NCBI RefSeq assembly: GCF_036108815.1
Contig: NZ_CP107985.1
Location: 1,550,001-1,614,000 of the forward strand
Length of the DNA stretch: 64,000 nt
Origin: Streptomyces sp. NBC_00353
Lineage (GTDB): Bacteria; Actinomycetota; Actinomycetes; Streptomycetales; Streptomycetaceae
Reading direction: 5' to 3'
Positions within the stretch are counted from its first letter, which is position 1. Each line of letters starts with the position of its first letter. A model generated the notes under the pieces. That model was not told where the DNA came from. It made no database searches and was given only the letters and a program-made list of their open reading frames with translations. The position numbers and the translations under genes were made by a program. Positions 8,620 through 17,264 of the stretch are shown in pieces.

Positions 8620-8778
8620 AGGGGCACGTGGTGTGCGCGGCAAACGCACGGCCAACTCGTCGACGAGACGCCACAATTGGTTGTCCCACCTGACGTCCAC
8701 CGCACGAAGGCCCAGCCCTGCCAGGTCCGGATGCTGCTCACGCAGCAGGGATCGCACCAACCGCACATCGATCTCGAC
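8620..8778 (-). pseudogene. Aminoglycoside/macrolide-phosphotransferase-like N-terminal remnant
   Basis: Read leftwards, VEIDVRLVRSLLREQHPDLA then NQLWRLVDELAVRLPRTPRA matches the first strands of the APH-type kinase fold (antibiotic phosphotransferases), including the xGxxNxLWRL-type loop and the lysine/arginine-bearing strand. The match stops where the MerR operator begins, so the catalytic part is lost. It lies upstream of a TipAS-like regulator, a setting that fits drug resistance, but nothing functional remains. Confidence 0.5.
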
Positions 8779-9089
8779 GTTGCCCACGCCGCGATGCCGA
8801 GTTCCGTACGCGTCACGCGCCGGTCGACCATGAGGAGCGCACATTCCGCTCGGCGCACGGGCTGAGAGAAGACAAGGCCGATGGGTGCATATTTACTACT
8901 TTGCGAAGTTGTTACCTGTGTGGGTGGTGCGTCCCCGGGCTCGGCCGTAGCGTCGATAGCGGAACATCCGTTGAGGAGAGGCCGGAAGCGCCGTCGGACG
9001 CCTGCTCCGGATCCGCGGACCGCACCGCGGAGCGGGCAGGGTGTACGCGAGGCCTCATGGGCCCGGAGAGCGACTGCTGGGGAGCGGAC

Positions 9090-9527
9090 ATGCAGAGACT
9101 CAAACTGAAGACAGCGGTCCTGATCTGTGCCGTGGTATCTCTCGCAACAGCAGTCGTACCGGCATCGGCTTCCACGAAGCCGAAGTCGCCCGACACCGTG
9201 ATCATCGACTGCTTCTCGGACCCTCAAGCACGCCCAGGCACGTTCCTGATTGCCTGCGGGGACGGCAACAGCATCCTCACCGCGCTCCGGTGGTCCGCCT
9301 GGAAACCGAAGTTCGCCACGGGCAGCGGGCTCAACGTACTGAACGACTGCGTGCCCTACTGTGCTGCAGGCAAGTTCCACTCCTACCCCGTGGCCGTCAG
9401 GCTCGACCGCCCGGAGCCATGGCAGAAGCATGCTGGGCACCAGCACTACACCCGGATGCACCTCGTCTACACCGGCCACAGGCCGCCGCAGATGCCGAGA
9501 GAAGTGACCTACCGGCTCTGGAACTGA
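9090..9527 (+). CDS. Small secreted protein of unknown function
   Basis: A 145-residue exported protein. ATG 9090 follows GGAGCGG. Residues 1-28 form a signal peptide (LKTAVLICAVVSLATAVVPA, ending SAS). The mature part has four cysteines in two clusters (IDCFSDP...LIACGDGN and NDCVPYCAAG) that could form two disulphides, and a conserved-looking C-terminal RMHLVYTGHRP. Similar small secreted proteins are common in Streptomyces, but I know of no assigned role. The upstream spacer contains an AT-rich patch (8885-8915) that may hold its promoter. Confidence 0.75.
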   Translation: MQRLKLKTAVLICAVVSLATAVVPASASTKPKSPDTVIIDCFSDPQARPGTFLIACGDGNSILTALRWSAWKPKFATGSGLNVLNDCVPYCAAGKFHSYPVAVRLDRPEPWQKHAGHQHYTRMHLVYTGHRPPQMPREVTYRLWN

Positions 9528-9712
9528 CGGTTGGCCCAAGCCACTCGACGCAGCGCGTTCAACGGCCGCCTACCGCACTCGGCGGAGTTGCGCCACATGT
9601 ACCGCCGCGGACGAAGACTCTCCTCCTGTCGCACTGCCCGAAGAAGCCGGGCCCGCCTGCCCCCCTGCAGATCCGATAAGGGCGTCTGATCTGCGCTTTT
9701 ACCGCCCGGCAC

Positions 9713-11131
9713 CTACTCGGAGCCGCGGCGTACCCGCGCGGCCCTGCGGGCCTCGGCCATCTTGCGGGCGTCATCGCCCCGACGGGACCCGCCACCGGTG
9801 CGCCCGGATTCGCCCCGGGCGGTCCCCATGCCGCGGAAGGGGGCATTGCCGTTCTTCGGGCGCGCTGCGGCAGGACCGCCGTCGAGGGGAACACCGGAAG
9901 GGGCCCGGGCACCGGTGATCCGGCTCAGTTCCGCCTCGCCCGAGCGCACCGCGGTGATCTTCGGCGTGATGCCGGCGTCAGCCATGAGCCTGCTCATTTC
10001 GCGGCGCCCGCTCGAAGGGACCAGGGTGACGACGCTCCCGGACTCACCGGCACGGGCGGTGCGCCCCGCACGGTGCAGATAGTCCTTGTGGTCGGTGGGC
10101 GGGTCGACGTTGACCACCAGGTCGAGGTCGTCCACGTGCAGGCCCCGGGCTGCGACGTTGGTGGCCACCAGTGCGGTGACCTGACCGTTCTTGAACTGGG
10201 CCAGGGTGCGCGTGCGCTGGGGCTGGGACTTTCCGCTGTGCAGCGCGGCCGCCCGGACACCGCTGGCCCGCAGGTGCTTGGTCAATTGGTCGACCGCATG
10301 CTTGGTGTCCAGGAAGAGGAGCACCCGGCCGTCGCGGGCCGCGATCTCGGTCGTGACGGCGTACCGGTCAGCGCCGTGGACGGTCAGCACATGGTGTTCC
10401 ATCGTCGTGACCGCCCCCGCCGACGGATCGACCGAGTGGACCACCGGGTCGTGGAGGTAGCGGCGGACCAGCAGGTCGACATCGCGGTCCAAGGTCGCCG
10501 AGAACAGCATCCGCTGCCCGTTGGGGCGCACCTGATCGAGCAGTTCGGTGACCTGGGGCAGGAAGCCCATGTCGCACATCTGGTCGGCCTCGTCCAGCAC
10601 GGTGATACGCACCTGGTCCAGCCGGCAGTCCTTGCGCTCGATGAGGTCGTGCAGGCGTCCGGGGGTCGCTACGACGACCTCGGCCCCGGCCCGCAGCGCA
10701 CCGGCCTGCCTGCCGATCGATATACCGCCGACCACTGTGACCATCCGCAGCTTCAGAGCCTGGGCGTACGGTGTGAGCGCCTCGCCGACCTGCTGGGCCA
10801 GCTCCCTGGTGGGGACGAGGATCAGCCCGAGCGGCTGCTTCGGCTCCGCACGCCGGCTCGCGATCCGCGTGAGCAGCGCCAGGCCGAAAGCCAGAGTCTT
10901 GCCCGATCCGGTGCGCCCTCGGCCCAGGACGTCCCGGCCCGCGAGGGAGTTCGGCAGCGTCGCCGCCTGGATCGGGAACGGGTGGTTCACGCCGAGGCCG
11001 GTGAGCGTCTCCAGCAGGTCGAGCGGCAGGTCCAGGTCGGCGAACGACGCCGCCGCCGGGAGGGCCGGGGTGACCGTATCCGGCAGGGCAAATTCACCCG
11101 TCGGGGCGTTCGTGCGAGCTGAGCGCGTCAT
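9713..11131 (-). CDS. DEAD-box ATP-dependent RNA helicase
   Basis: A 472-residue RNA helicase. ATG 11131 follows GAGGAAGG. The motifs run in order: Q-motif region (FADLDLPLDLLETL...HPFPIQ), motif I GRTGSGKT, Ia PTRELAQQ, II DEAD, III SAT, then in the second RecA domain VATNVAARGLHVDDLDLVVN (motif V) and HRAGRTAR (motif VI). The tail beyond residue 400 is basic and disordered-looking, usual for RNA contact. Expected role is remodelling of structured RNA, often important in the cold. It is divergent from the YciO-like gene. Confidence 0.95.
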   Translation of the reverse strand: MTRSARTNAPTGEFALPDTVTPALPAAASFADLDLPLDLLETLTGLGVNHPFPIQAATLPNSLAGRDVLGRGRTGSGKTLAFGLALLTRIASRRAEPKQPLGLILVPTRELAQQVGEALTPYAQALKLRMVTVVGGISIGRQAGALRAGAEVVVATPGRLHDLIERKDCRLDQVRITVLDEADQMCDMGFLPQVTELLDQVRPNGQRMLFSATLDRDVDLLVRRYLHDPVVHSVDPSAGAVTTMEHHVLTVHGADRYAVTTEIAARDGRVLLFLDTKHAVDQLTKHLRASGVRAAALHSGKSQPQRTRTLAQFKNGQVTALVATNVAARGLHVDDLDLVVNVDPPTDHKDYLHRAGRTARAGESGSVVTLVPSSGRREMSRLMADAGITPKITAVRSGEAELSRITGARAPSGVPLDGGPAAARPKNGNAPFRGMGTARGESGRTGGGSRRGDDARKMAEARRAARVRRGSE

Positions 11132-11352
11132 GAAGAGCCTTCCTCGATGTGCGGCACGTATCGAGGAATTCCCGGCAGACGGAGAAGCCGGCAAACCGCA
11201 AGAACGGGCAAGTGAAGATGATGGAGGCCATCAACGGTAGCAGCCGGTGCTCACCGGGAGCGTGAAAGCGCTCAAGCACCGGAGCGGTCTGCCGCCTCAC
11301 CACTGCGATCCAGTCACTGACCACGGCTGTCCGGATCGCATAGGCTCGGCGG

Positions 11353-11973
11353 ATGGCAAAGTACTTTGACGTGCACCCCGAAAATCCTCAGCGGCGCGCC
11401 ATCAGCAGCGTGGCTGACAGCATCCGCTCCGGTGCGCTCGTCGCGTACCCGACGGACTCCTGTTATGCCCTGGGATGCCAGCTGGGCAACCGTGACGGCA
11501 TCAGCCGGATCCGGTCGATCCGGAACCTCGACGATCGCCACCACTTCACTCTCGTGTGCGAGGACTTCGCGCAGCTGGGCCAGTTCGTGCACATCGACAA
11601 CGATGTGTTCCGCGCGATCAAGGCAGCCACGCCCGGCAGCTACACCTTCATCCTCCCTGCGACGAAGGAGGTGCCGCGCCAGCTGCTGCACCCCAAGAAG
11701 AAGACGGTCGGAGTCCGTATTCCCGACCATGCTGTGGCTCAGGCCCTGGTCGCCGAGCTCGGTGAGCCGCTGCTGTCCAGCACGCTGCTCCTTCCCGACG
11801 AGGACGAGCCGATGACTCAGGGCTGGGAGATCAAGGAGCGGCTCGACCACGTGGTGGACGCCGTGGTGGACTCGGGAGACTGCGGCACCGAACCGACCAC
11901 GGTCATCGACTTCTCCGAGGGCGAAGCGGCGATCGTACGCCGGGGAGCAGGCGACACCACACGCTTCGAGTAG
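11353..11973 (+). CDS. YrdC/YciO/Sua5-family protein (threonylcarbamoyl-AMP synthase fold)
   Basis: A 206-residue single-domain protein of the Sua5/YciO/YrdC family. The segment GALVAYPTDSCYALGCQLGN is the family's nucleotide-binding start, and KKKTVGVRIPDHAVAQALV is the conserved middle. True Sua5/TsaC enzymes make threonylcarbamoyl-AMP for tRNA t6A37. This sequence resembles the YciO branch more (start MAKYFDVHPENPQ), whose activity is weaker or unclear. It stands alone, divergent from the helicase. Confidence 0.88.
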   Translation: MAKYFDVHPENPQRRAISSVADSIRSGALVAYPTDSCYALGCQLGNRDGISRIRSIRNLDDRHHFTLVCEDFAQLGQFVHIDNDVFRAIKAATPGSYTFILPATKEVPRQLLHPKKKTVGVRIPDHAVAQALVAELGEPLLSSTLLLPDEDEPMTQGWEIKERLDHVVDAVVDSGDCGTEPTTVIDFSEGEAAIVRRGAGDTTRFE

Positions 11974-12190
11974 CCGTACCCGCACGAGTGCCGGAGGCGG
12001 GAGCCGCGCGGTCGGCGCTCCTTCCGCCCGAGCGTCCGCTGGAACAGGCGAAACGCGTGCACCGCATCGAAGCGGCGGCGGAACGACGGCCGACGGTCGA
12101 ATGACGTCCACAGTCCGATGAAAGGGGCATAAACCAGGCGTACGCTGAGCAAAACGCCGGTACACCGCAATTGGGCGATGGAGGCGGAGC

Positions 12191-13708
12191 ATGACCGACC
12201 CCCACGGCTTCCTCAAAGTTCCCCGTCGGCCCGTTCCGGCGCGCCCCGTCGAGGAACGGCTGAGCGACTGGAACGAGGTCTATGCCGGGCAGGCACGGCT
12301 TCCGCTCGTGTCCGAGCAGGCGGGGCGCTGCATGGACTGCGGCATACCGTTCTGCCACAGCGGCTGTCCGCTGGGGAATCTGATCCCCGAGTGGAACGCG
12401 TACGCGGCGAAGGACGACTGGTGGGCCGCCGCCGAGCGACTGCACGCGACGAACAACTTCCCGGAGTTCACCGGGCGGCTCTGCCCGGCGCCATGTGAGG
12501 ACGCCTGCGTGCTCACCATCAATGCTGATCCGGTGACGATCAAGAACGTCGAGCAGGCGATCGCCGACGAGATCTGGGCGCGCGGGTACGCGTCACCGCG
12601 ACCGCCCGAGCGGCTCAGCGGGAAAACCGTCGCCGTCATCGGCTCCGGACCGGCCGGACTGGCGGCAGCACAACAACTCACCCGCATCGGTCACACCGTC
12701 GCCGTCTACGAGCGCGCCGACCGTATCGGCGGACTGCTGCGCTACGGCATACCCGCGTTCAAGATGGAGAAGCAGCACTTGAACCGCCGCATCGAGCAGA
12801 TGCGGTCGGAGGGCACGAAGTTCCGCACGGGTGTGGACGTCGGCAGCGATCTCGACGCCATCGAGCTCACAAGACGTCACGACGCGGTGGTCGTGGCCGT
12901 CGGAGCCAGGGGACAACGGGAGCTGCCTGTCCCCGGCCGTGAGCTGCACGGCATTTGTCAGGCCATGGACTACCTGACCTTCGCCAACCGGGTCAGGGAG
13001 GGTGACTACGTCTCGTCCCCCGTCACAGCCGAGGGCAAGCACGTAGTGATCATCGGAGGCGGGGACACCGGTTCGGACTGTCTGGGCACCGCCCTGCGTC
13101 AGGGAGCGACGTCCGTGGTCCAGCTGGACATCAATCCGGAGCCCGGCGAGGCCCGGCGGGACACCGAGCCCTGGCCCACGTATCCGAAGGTCTACCGGAT
13201 CTCCCATGCCCATGAAGAGGGCCGGGAACGGGAGGGTACGGATCCGCGAATCTTCTCCTCCGCCACCCTCCGTCTCGAAGGGGACCGGCACGGTCACGTG
13301 CGCGGCATCCGCCTGACGGAAGTGGAACCCGAGGACAGAAGACCGCGGCCGGACACCGAGCACGTGATCTCGGCGGATCTGGTCCTGCTCGCGCTCGGCT
13401 TCTACGGTCCTGAACGGGGCACCGGTCTGATGAAGCAGCTCGCGCTCACGCTGGACGACCGGGGCAACTTCGCGCGGCATGCCGACTTCGCCGCCGAGAC
13501 GACGGAGCGGGCCCGGAGCGCCGAGCGGACGGTCCGTACCGGGGCTCAAGGGGTCTTCATCGCCGGCGACGCGGGACGTGGCCAGTCCCTTGTGGTGTGG
13601 GCCATCGCAGAGGGACGGTCCGCCGCGGCCGCGGCGGACCGCTATCTGAGCGGCTCCACGGAGCTGCCGGCCCCCGTAGCCCCGAGGGACCGCCCCCTGG
13701 TGGCATGA
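12191..13708 (+). CDS. gltD: Glutamate synthase small subunit, GltD type
   Basis: A 505-residue protein matching the NADPH-glutamate synthase beta subunit. ATG 12191 follows GGAGG. The N-terminal iron-sulphur domain shows CMDCGIPFCHSGCPLGN and CPAPCEDAC, followed by an FAD-binding GSGPAGLAAAQQL and an NADPH-binding GGGDTGSDCLGTA, then ADLVLLALGF and VFIAGDAGRGQSLVVWAIAE. In the full enzyme it passes electrons from NADPH to the GltB subunit. No gltB lies beside it, which is unusual: it either works with a GltB encoded elsewhere or serves as a stand-alone GltD-like oxidoreductase. Confidence 0.92.
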   Translation: MTDPHGFLKVPRRPVPARPVEERLSDWNEVYAGQARLPLVSEQAGRCMDCGIPFCHSGCPLGNLIPEWNAYAAKDDWWAAAERLHATNNFPEFTGRLCPAPCEDACVLTINADPVTIKNVEQAIADEIWARGYASPRPPERLSGKTVAVIGSGPAGLAAAQQLTRIGHTVAVYERADRIGGLLRYGIPAFKMEKQHLNRRIEQMRSEGTKFRTGVDVGSDLDAIELTRRHDAVVVAVGARGQRELPVPGRELHGICQAMDYLTFANRVREGDYVSSPVTAEGKHVVIIGGGDTGSDCLGTALRQGATSVVQLDINPEPGEARRDTEPWPTYPKVYRISHAHEEGREREGTDPRIFSSATLRLEGDRHGHVRGIRLTEVEPEDRRPRPDTEHVISADLVLLALGFYGPERGTGLMKQLALTLDDRGNFARHADFAAETTERARSAERTVRTGAQGVFIAGDAGRGQSLVVWAIAEGRSAAAAADRYLSGSTELPAPVAPRDRPLVA

Positions 13709-13775
13709 GCACTTCCGGTATCCCGTGCCCACGATCACGTTCGCTGTTTCGCCGGGAGCCACAACGACCTGCCGG

Positions 13776-14996
13776 CTACGTTCCTGCGGCGTGCTGGATC
13801 ACGAGATGACGAGGACCACGCAGCACGGGACTGCGCCGGTACGGGGGCGGGTCCTCGACCAGGCGGGGGTCGTCGAAGCTGCGGAGGAGCACATTGAGTG
13901 CGATCTGTGCCTCGACACGGGCGAGCGGGGCGCCGAAGCAGTTGTGGATGCCACTACCGAAGCCGAAGTGCTGATTGTCCTCACGCATCGGGTCGAAGCG
14001 GTCCGGGTCGTCGAACCTCAGGGGGTCCCGGTTGCCGGAGGCGAGCACAAGGATCAGAGAGGCGCCCTTGGGAATGGTGACGCCCGCGACTTCGATGTCG
14101 GTGAGCGGTGAGCGCTGCGGCAGGAACTGGACGGGGGGCTCGTAGCGCAGCAGTTCCTCCACGGCCCTCGGCATGAGTTCGGGCTCGGCGCGCAACTTCG
14201 CCAGGATGTCGGGGTGGCGCAGGAGGGTGAGCATGCCGTTGGTGATCAGGTTGACGGTCGTCTCGTGACCGGCGATGAGCAGCAGTACAGCTGTGGCCAT
14301 CAGTTCCGGCTGGGTGAGACGGCCTTCGGGTCCTTCGTCGTTGGCCAGCGCGGAGAGCATGTCGCCGGTCGGGTGGCCACGCCGCTCTTCGGCGAGGTCC
14401 CCCAGATAGTGCGCCATCGCCTCCCGCGCCTCCACGGCCGACTGTCGACGCTGCTCCGGGTCCTCCCCGTGCCTGAAGTCGAAGCCGGCGATGATGGCGT
14501 TCGTCCAGACACGGATGCGGGGCACATCTTCCTGGGGCACGCCCAGGAGCCCGCAGATCACAGTGACGGGCAGCGGGTAGGCGAAATCGTCGACGATGTC
14601 GATCCGGTCCCTGCCCCGGAACTCGTGGATCAGTTCCTCGGCGATCCGAGTGATGTCGCCCTGCAGGGCGTCGATCCGTCCCGGGGAGTGCGGCGGACCG
14701 AAAGGGCGCATGGCGATGCGGCGGAGCCGGTCGTGTTCGGGGTCGTCGACACCGATGAAGGCCGGCGGCATGTCGTCCGACCTGGCCAGCAGTTCGTCCG
14801 GATCCGTTCGGTTACGAAGGTCCGAACTGATCCGCGGGTCGTGGAGCAGGGCGGCGATCTCATGGTAGGTGCCCACCAGGTAGCTGCCATCGCTCTGTCG
14901 TGACACGCCGTTCTCGCGAAGTTCTGCGTAGAGCGGATACGGGTCGGCGCGGTTCGCGTAATCGGTGATGCGTTCAAAGAGGGTGTCCGAGGGCAT
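13776..14996 (-). CDS. Cytochrome P450 mono-oxygenase
   Basis: A 406-residue soluble bacterial P450. It has the I-helix oxygen-activation motif AGHETT (242-247), the K-helix E281-L-L-R284, and the haem loop FGFGSGIHNC with the axial Cys353. ATG 14996 is preceded by GAGGAG. It ends an operon that begins with a ferredoxin and a ferredoxin reductase (12-bp gap from the reductase), so the electron chain is supplied in place. The substrate cannot be deduced; no terpene, polyketide or peptide gene is nearby. Confidence 0.95.
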   Translation of the reverse strand: MPSDTLFERITDYANRADPYPLYAELRENGVSRQSDGSYLVGTYHEIAALLHDPRISSDLRNRTDPDELLARSDDMPPAFIGVDDPEHDRLRRIAMRPFGPPHSPGRIDALQGDITRIAEELIHEFRGRDRIDIVDDFAYPLPVTVICGLLGVPQEDVPRIRVWTNAIIAGFDFRHGEDPEQRRQSAVEAREAMAHYLGDLAEERRGHPTGDMLSALANDEGPEGRLTQPELMATAVLLLIAGHETTVNLITNGMLTLLRHPDILAKLRAEPELMPRAVEELLRYEPPVQFLPQRSPLTDIEVAGVTIPKGASLILVLASGNRDPLRFDDPDRFDPMREDNQHFGFGSGIHNCFGAPLARVEAQIALNVLLRSFDDPRLVEDPPPYRRSPVLRGPRHLVIQHAAGT

Positions 14997-15008
14997 GCGT
15001 GAGGCTCC

Positions 15009-16391
15009 TCATCGAGCGTGGGCGGCGGTCGGGGGTGATTCGGCCCGCACCAGAATCAGGTGCCGGTCCGGCAGATGACCGGTGAGGGCCACGGTCGGAC
15101 CGTGCGAGAGCAGCTGAGGGGACGGCACGTCGGAGGGGACGGGCGCGGGCGAACCGGACCGGTCGGCGGCACCGGGAGCGGGTGGAAACGGTGCCGCCGT
15201 CTCGATGAGGTACTGGTAGTGCTCCAGCCACTTGGCGCGGTTCACACTGACCGCCGCGGTGACACGTCCCCGGTAGCCGTAGACGGCAACGAACCGGCCC
15301 TCGTGCAACGAGCCCTGGGCGATGACCACTTGATCGGAGAAGGTCGGTACGCCCACGGACTTGATGTTGAGGCCGAACTGGCTGGACCAGAAGGCGGGCA
15401 CCGACAGGTGCGGGCGCCTGCGTGGTCCCGGGCTGATCATGTTGTGGGCCGCCACTTCGGCCTGCGCAACCGCGTTGCCCCAGTGTTCGAGGGAGAGCAT
15501 CTGGTACTCGAACAGCGGATGCGGGAAGCGTGCCACGTCTCCGGCGACGAAGACGTCGTCGGTGACGATCCCGTACATGTCGAAGGCGCGGCACCCCGCG
15601 TCGCAAGCGACGCCGCGGGGGCCCGCGGCCAGGCCTGATCCGTCAAGCCATTCGGTATTGCGGATGGCTCCCAACGCGACCACGGCGACATCGGCATCGA
15701 TCCGGCGGCCGTCGGAGAACTCGGCGCCCGTGAGCCGGCCGTTGCTGCCCTTCAGAGCGGTAACGGTCACGCCGCAGCGCAGGTCGACCCCGTGTGCCCG
15801 CTGCAGCCGCCCCGCATAGCTGCCGAGTGTCCCGCCGAGCGCGCCGACGAGAGGCGAGGGTCCGCGTTCGGCGACCGTCACGTCGAGACCGCGCTCCCGG
15901 CAGGCGGACGCGATCTCCGAGCCGATGAATCCGGCGCCGATCACCAGGACCCGGCGCGGTCCTGCGTCGAGGAGTTCGGCGAGACGGGCCGCGTCGTCGT
16001 TCGTACGCAGGGTGAGTACGCCGTCCAGGCGGGCTTCGTCGGAGTTCGCCCAGGGGCGGGCCCGGGTCCCGGTGGCGATCAGCAGCCGGTCGAAGGGAAG
16101 CTCTTCGCCGTCGGCGAGGACCACCCGCTTCTTGATCGGGTCGACCCCGACGGCACGGACACCGAGCTTCCATCGCGCGTCCACCTCGCGGCGGCTCGGC
16201 AGCCCGACGTCATGCGCGTGTACCCGCCCGAGCAGCACCTGCTTGGACAACGGTGGTCTGTCGTAAGGAGGGTGTGGCTCCTCCCCGACGAGGGTCAGCG
16301 ATCCGGCGAAGCCTTCGTCACGCAACGTCTCGGCGGCGCGCAGACCAGCCAGCGACGCACCGACGACGACGATCCGGCCGACGCCGCTCAC
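15009..16391 (-). CDS. FAD-dependent ferredoxin reductase
   Basis: A 460-residue NAD(P)H:ferredoxin oxidoreductase of the putidaredoxin-reductase type. It has a first dinucleotide fold VVVGASLAGLRAAETLRDEG, the PPYDRPPLSKQVLLG signature, a second fold VLVIGAGFIGSEIASACRE for NAD(P)H, and an FAD motif near VFVAGDVARFPHPLF. The GTG start overlaps the ferredoxin stop by four bases (GTGA). The last 50 or so residues are proline- and alanine-rich and exceed the usual length of about 410. It should feed electrons through the upstream ferredoxin to the P450. Confidence 0.93.
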   Translation of the reverse strand: MSGVGRIVVVGASLAGLRAAETLRDEGFAGSLTLVGEEPHPPYDRPPLSKQVLLGRVHAHDVGLPSRREVDARWKLGVRAVGVDPIKKRVVLADGEELPFDRLLIATGTRARPWANSDEARLDGVLTLRTNDDAARLAELLDAGPRRVLVIGAGFIGSEIASACRERGLDVTVAERGPSPLVGALGGTLGSYAGRLQRAHGVDLRCGVTVTALKGSNGRLTGAEFSDGRRIDADVAVVALGAIRNTEWLDGSGLAAGPRGVACDAGCRAFDMYGIVTDDVFVAGDVARFPHPLFEYQMLSLEHWGNAVAQAEVAAHNMISPGPRRRPHLSVPAFWSSQFGLNIKSVGVPTFSDQVVIAQGSLHEGRFVAVYGYRGRVTAAVSVNRAKWLEHYQYLIETAAPFPPAPGAADRSGSPAPVPSDVPSPQLLSHGPTVALTGHLPDRHLILVRAESPPTAAHAR

Positions 16392-16597
16392 GGAGCGCCG
16401 ACGCCCGCCGGCTCGCCGACGAGGATGGCCTGCACCGGACAGGCCGCCGCTGCCCGGCGCACGCGCTCATGCTGATCCTCGGGCACGGTCGGCGTGAACA
16501 TCAGGGCCTCCTCGCCATGCAGCTCGAACACCTGCGGTGCGAGAAACACGCACTGCGCATACCCCTGGCAGCGATTGAGGTCGACGACGATCTGCAT
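16388..16597 (-). CDS. Ferredoxin, P450-partner [3Fe-4S] type
   Basis: A 69-residue ferredoxin from ATG 16597. Cysteines follow the pattern CQGYAQC ... ACP, that is C-x5-C ... C-P, typical of single-cluster ferredoxins that serve P450s; a tyrosine occupies the variable position between the first two cysteines where [4Fe-4S] types carry another cysteine. It is the first gene of the ferredoxin / reductase / P450 operon and is translationally coupled to the reductase. Confidence 0.93.
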   Translation of the reverse strand: MQIVVDLNRCQGYAQCVFLAPQVFELHGEEALMFTPTVPEDQHERVRRAAAACPVQAILVGEPAGVGAP

Positions 16598-16771
16598 CCC
16601 GGCCCGCTCCTCCCTGCCACCCGTCATCTCTGTCCTAATGCCTGCCGGCGGCCGACGCGAACGGTGCTGGTCCATCCGGGTTCGCAGACCGACCGGTCAG
16701 GAAGGGCAGTGGCTGCGGCGGACAGCGCGCCGGGGAAGCACCGGTTCCCGGAACAGCAGTCGCGATGACCC

Positions 16772-17119
16772 CTATCGGTGGCCCAGCACGTTGACGACCC
16801 GACCGTTGGGGTCACGGACGAAGAACCGGCGCACTCCCCACTCCTCGTCCTGCAACGGGTGCAGGATCTCCGCACCACTGTCACGCACGACCGCGTAGGC
16901 CGCGTCCACATCGTCCACCTCGATGCTCATGTCGGGCACGACCGGTGCCGTCTTGTCGTGCGTCATGAAGCTGACCTGTGCCGTCGGAGCGGACGGAGAG
17001 GCAACCGTCATGATCCAGCCGTGGTTCATGACCTCTTCGAGGCCCAACAGACCGTAGAAGTCGCGGCTCTCCTGTACGGTCTCCGACTGAATGTTGGGCA
17101 CGACACGGCGAACGGCCAT
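16772..17119 (-). CDS. VOC-superfamily (glyoxalase-like) protein
   Basis: A 115-residue protein of the vicinal-oxygen-chelate fold, about one glyoxalase module. ATG 17119 is preceded by GGAGG within MEAL, making it a better start than the ATG twelve bases upstream. Features are the N-terminal ESRDFYGLLGLE strand-helix, central VDDVDAAYAVVRDSGAE and the terminal RRFFVRDPNGRVVNVLGH with its glutamine/aspartate-free metal region. VOC members include dioxygenases, fosfomycin/bleomycin-type resistance proteins and isomerases; no specific role can be assigned. A 174-base gap separates it from the P450 operon. Confidence 0.82.
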   Translation of the reverse strand: MAVRRVVPNIQSETVQESRDFYGLLGLEEVMNHGWIMTVASPSAPTAQVSFMTHDKTAPVVPDMSIEVDDVDAAYAVVRDSGAEILHPLQDEEWGVRRFFVRDPNGRVVNVLGHR

Positions 17120-17264
17120 CAACGCCTCCATGAAGTAATCATGTCTATGAGCCGCCCCAGGAAAGCTCGGGCACGCACTCTCGTGACGGGCTCCAGGCTA
17201 AGGGCCCTCGCCCCGAGCAGGAGTGACTGAGTCACCGTCATTCAGCCGCTCCCGTGCGTCCCTC

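Noticed and set aside
12593..13762. 389-codon minus-strand frame opposite gltD
   Set aside because: Antisense to conserved gltD motifs; no start signal and no domain.
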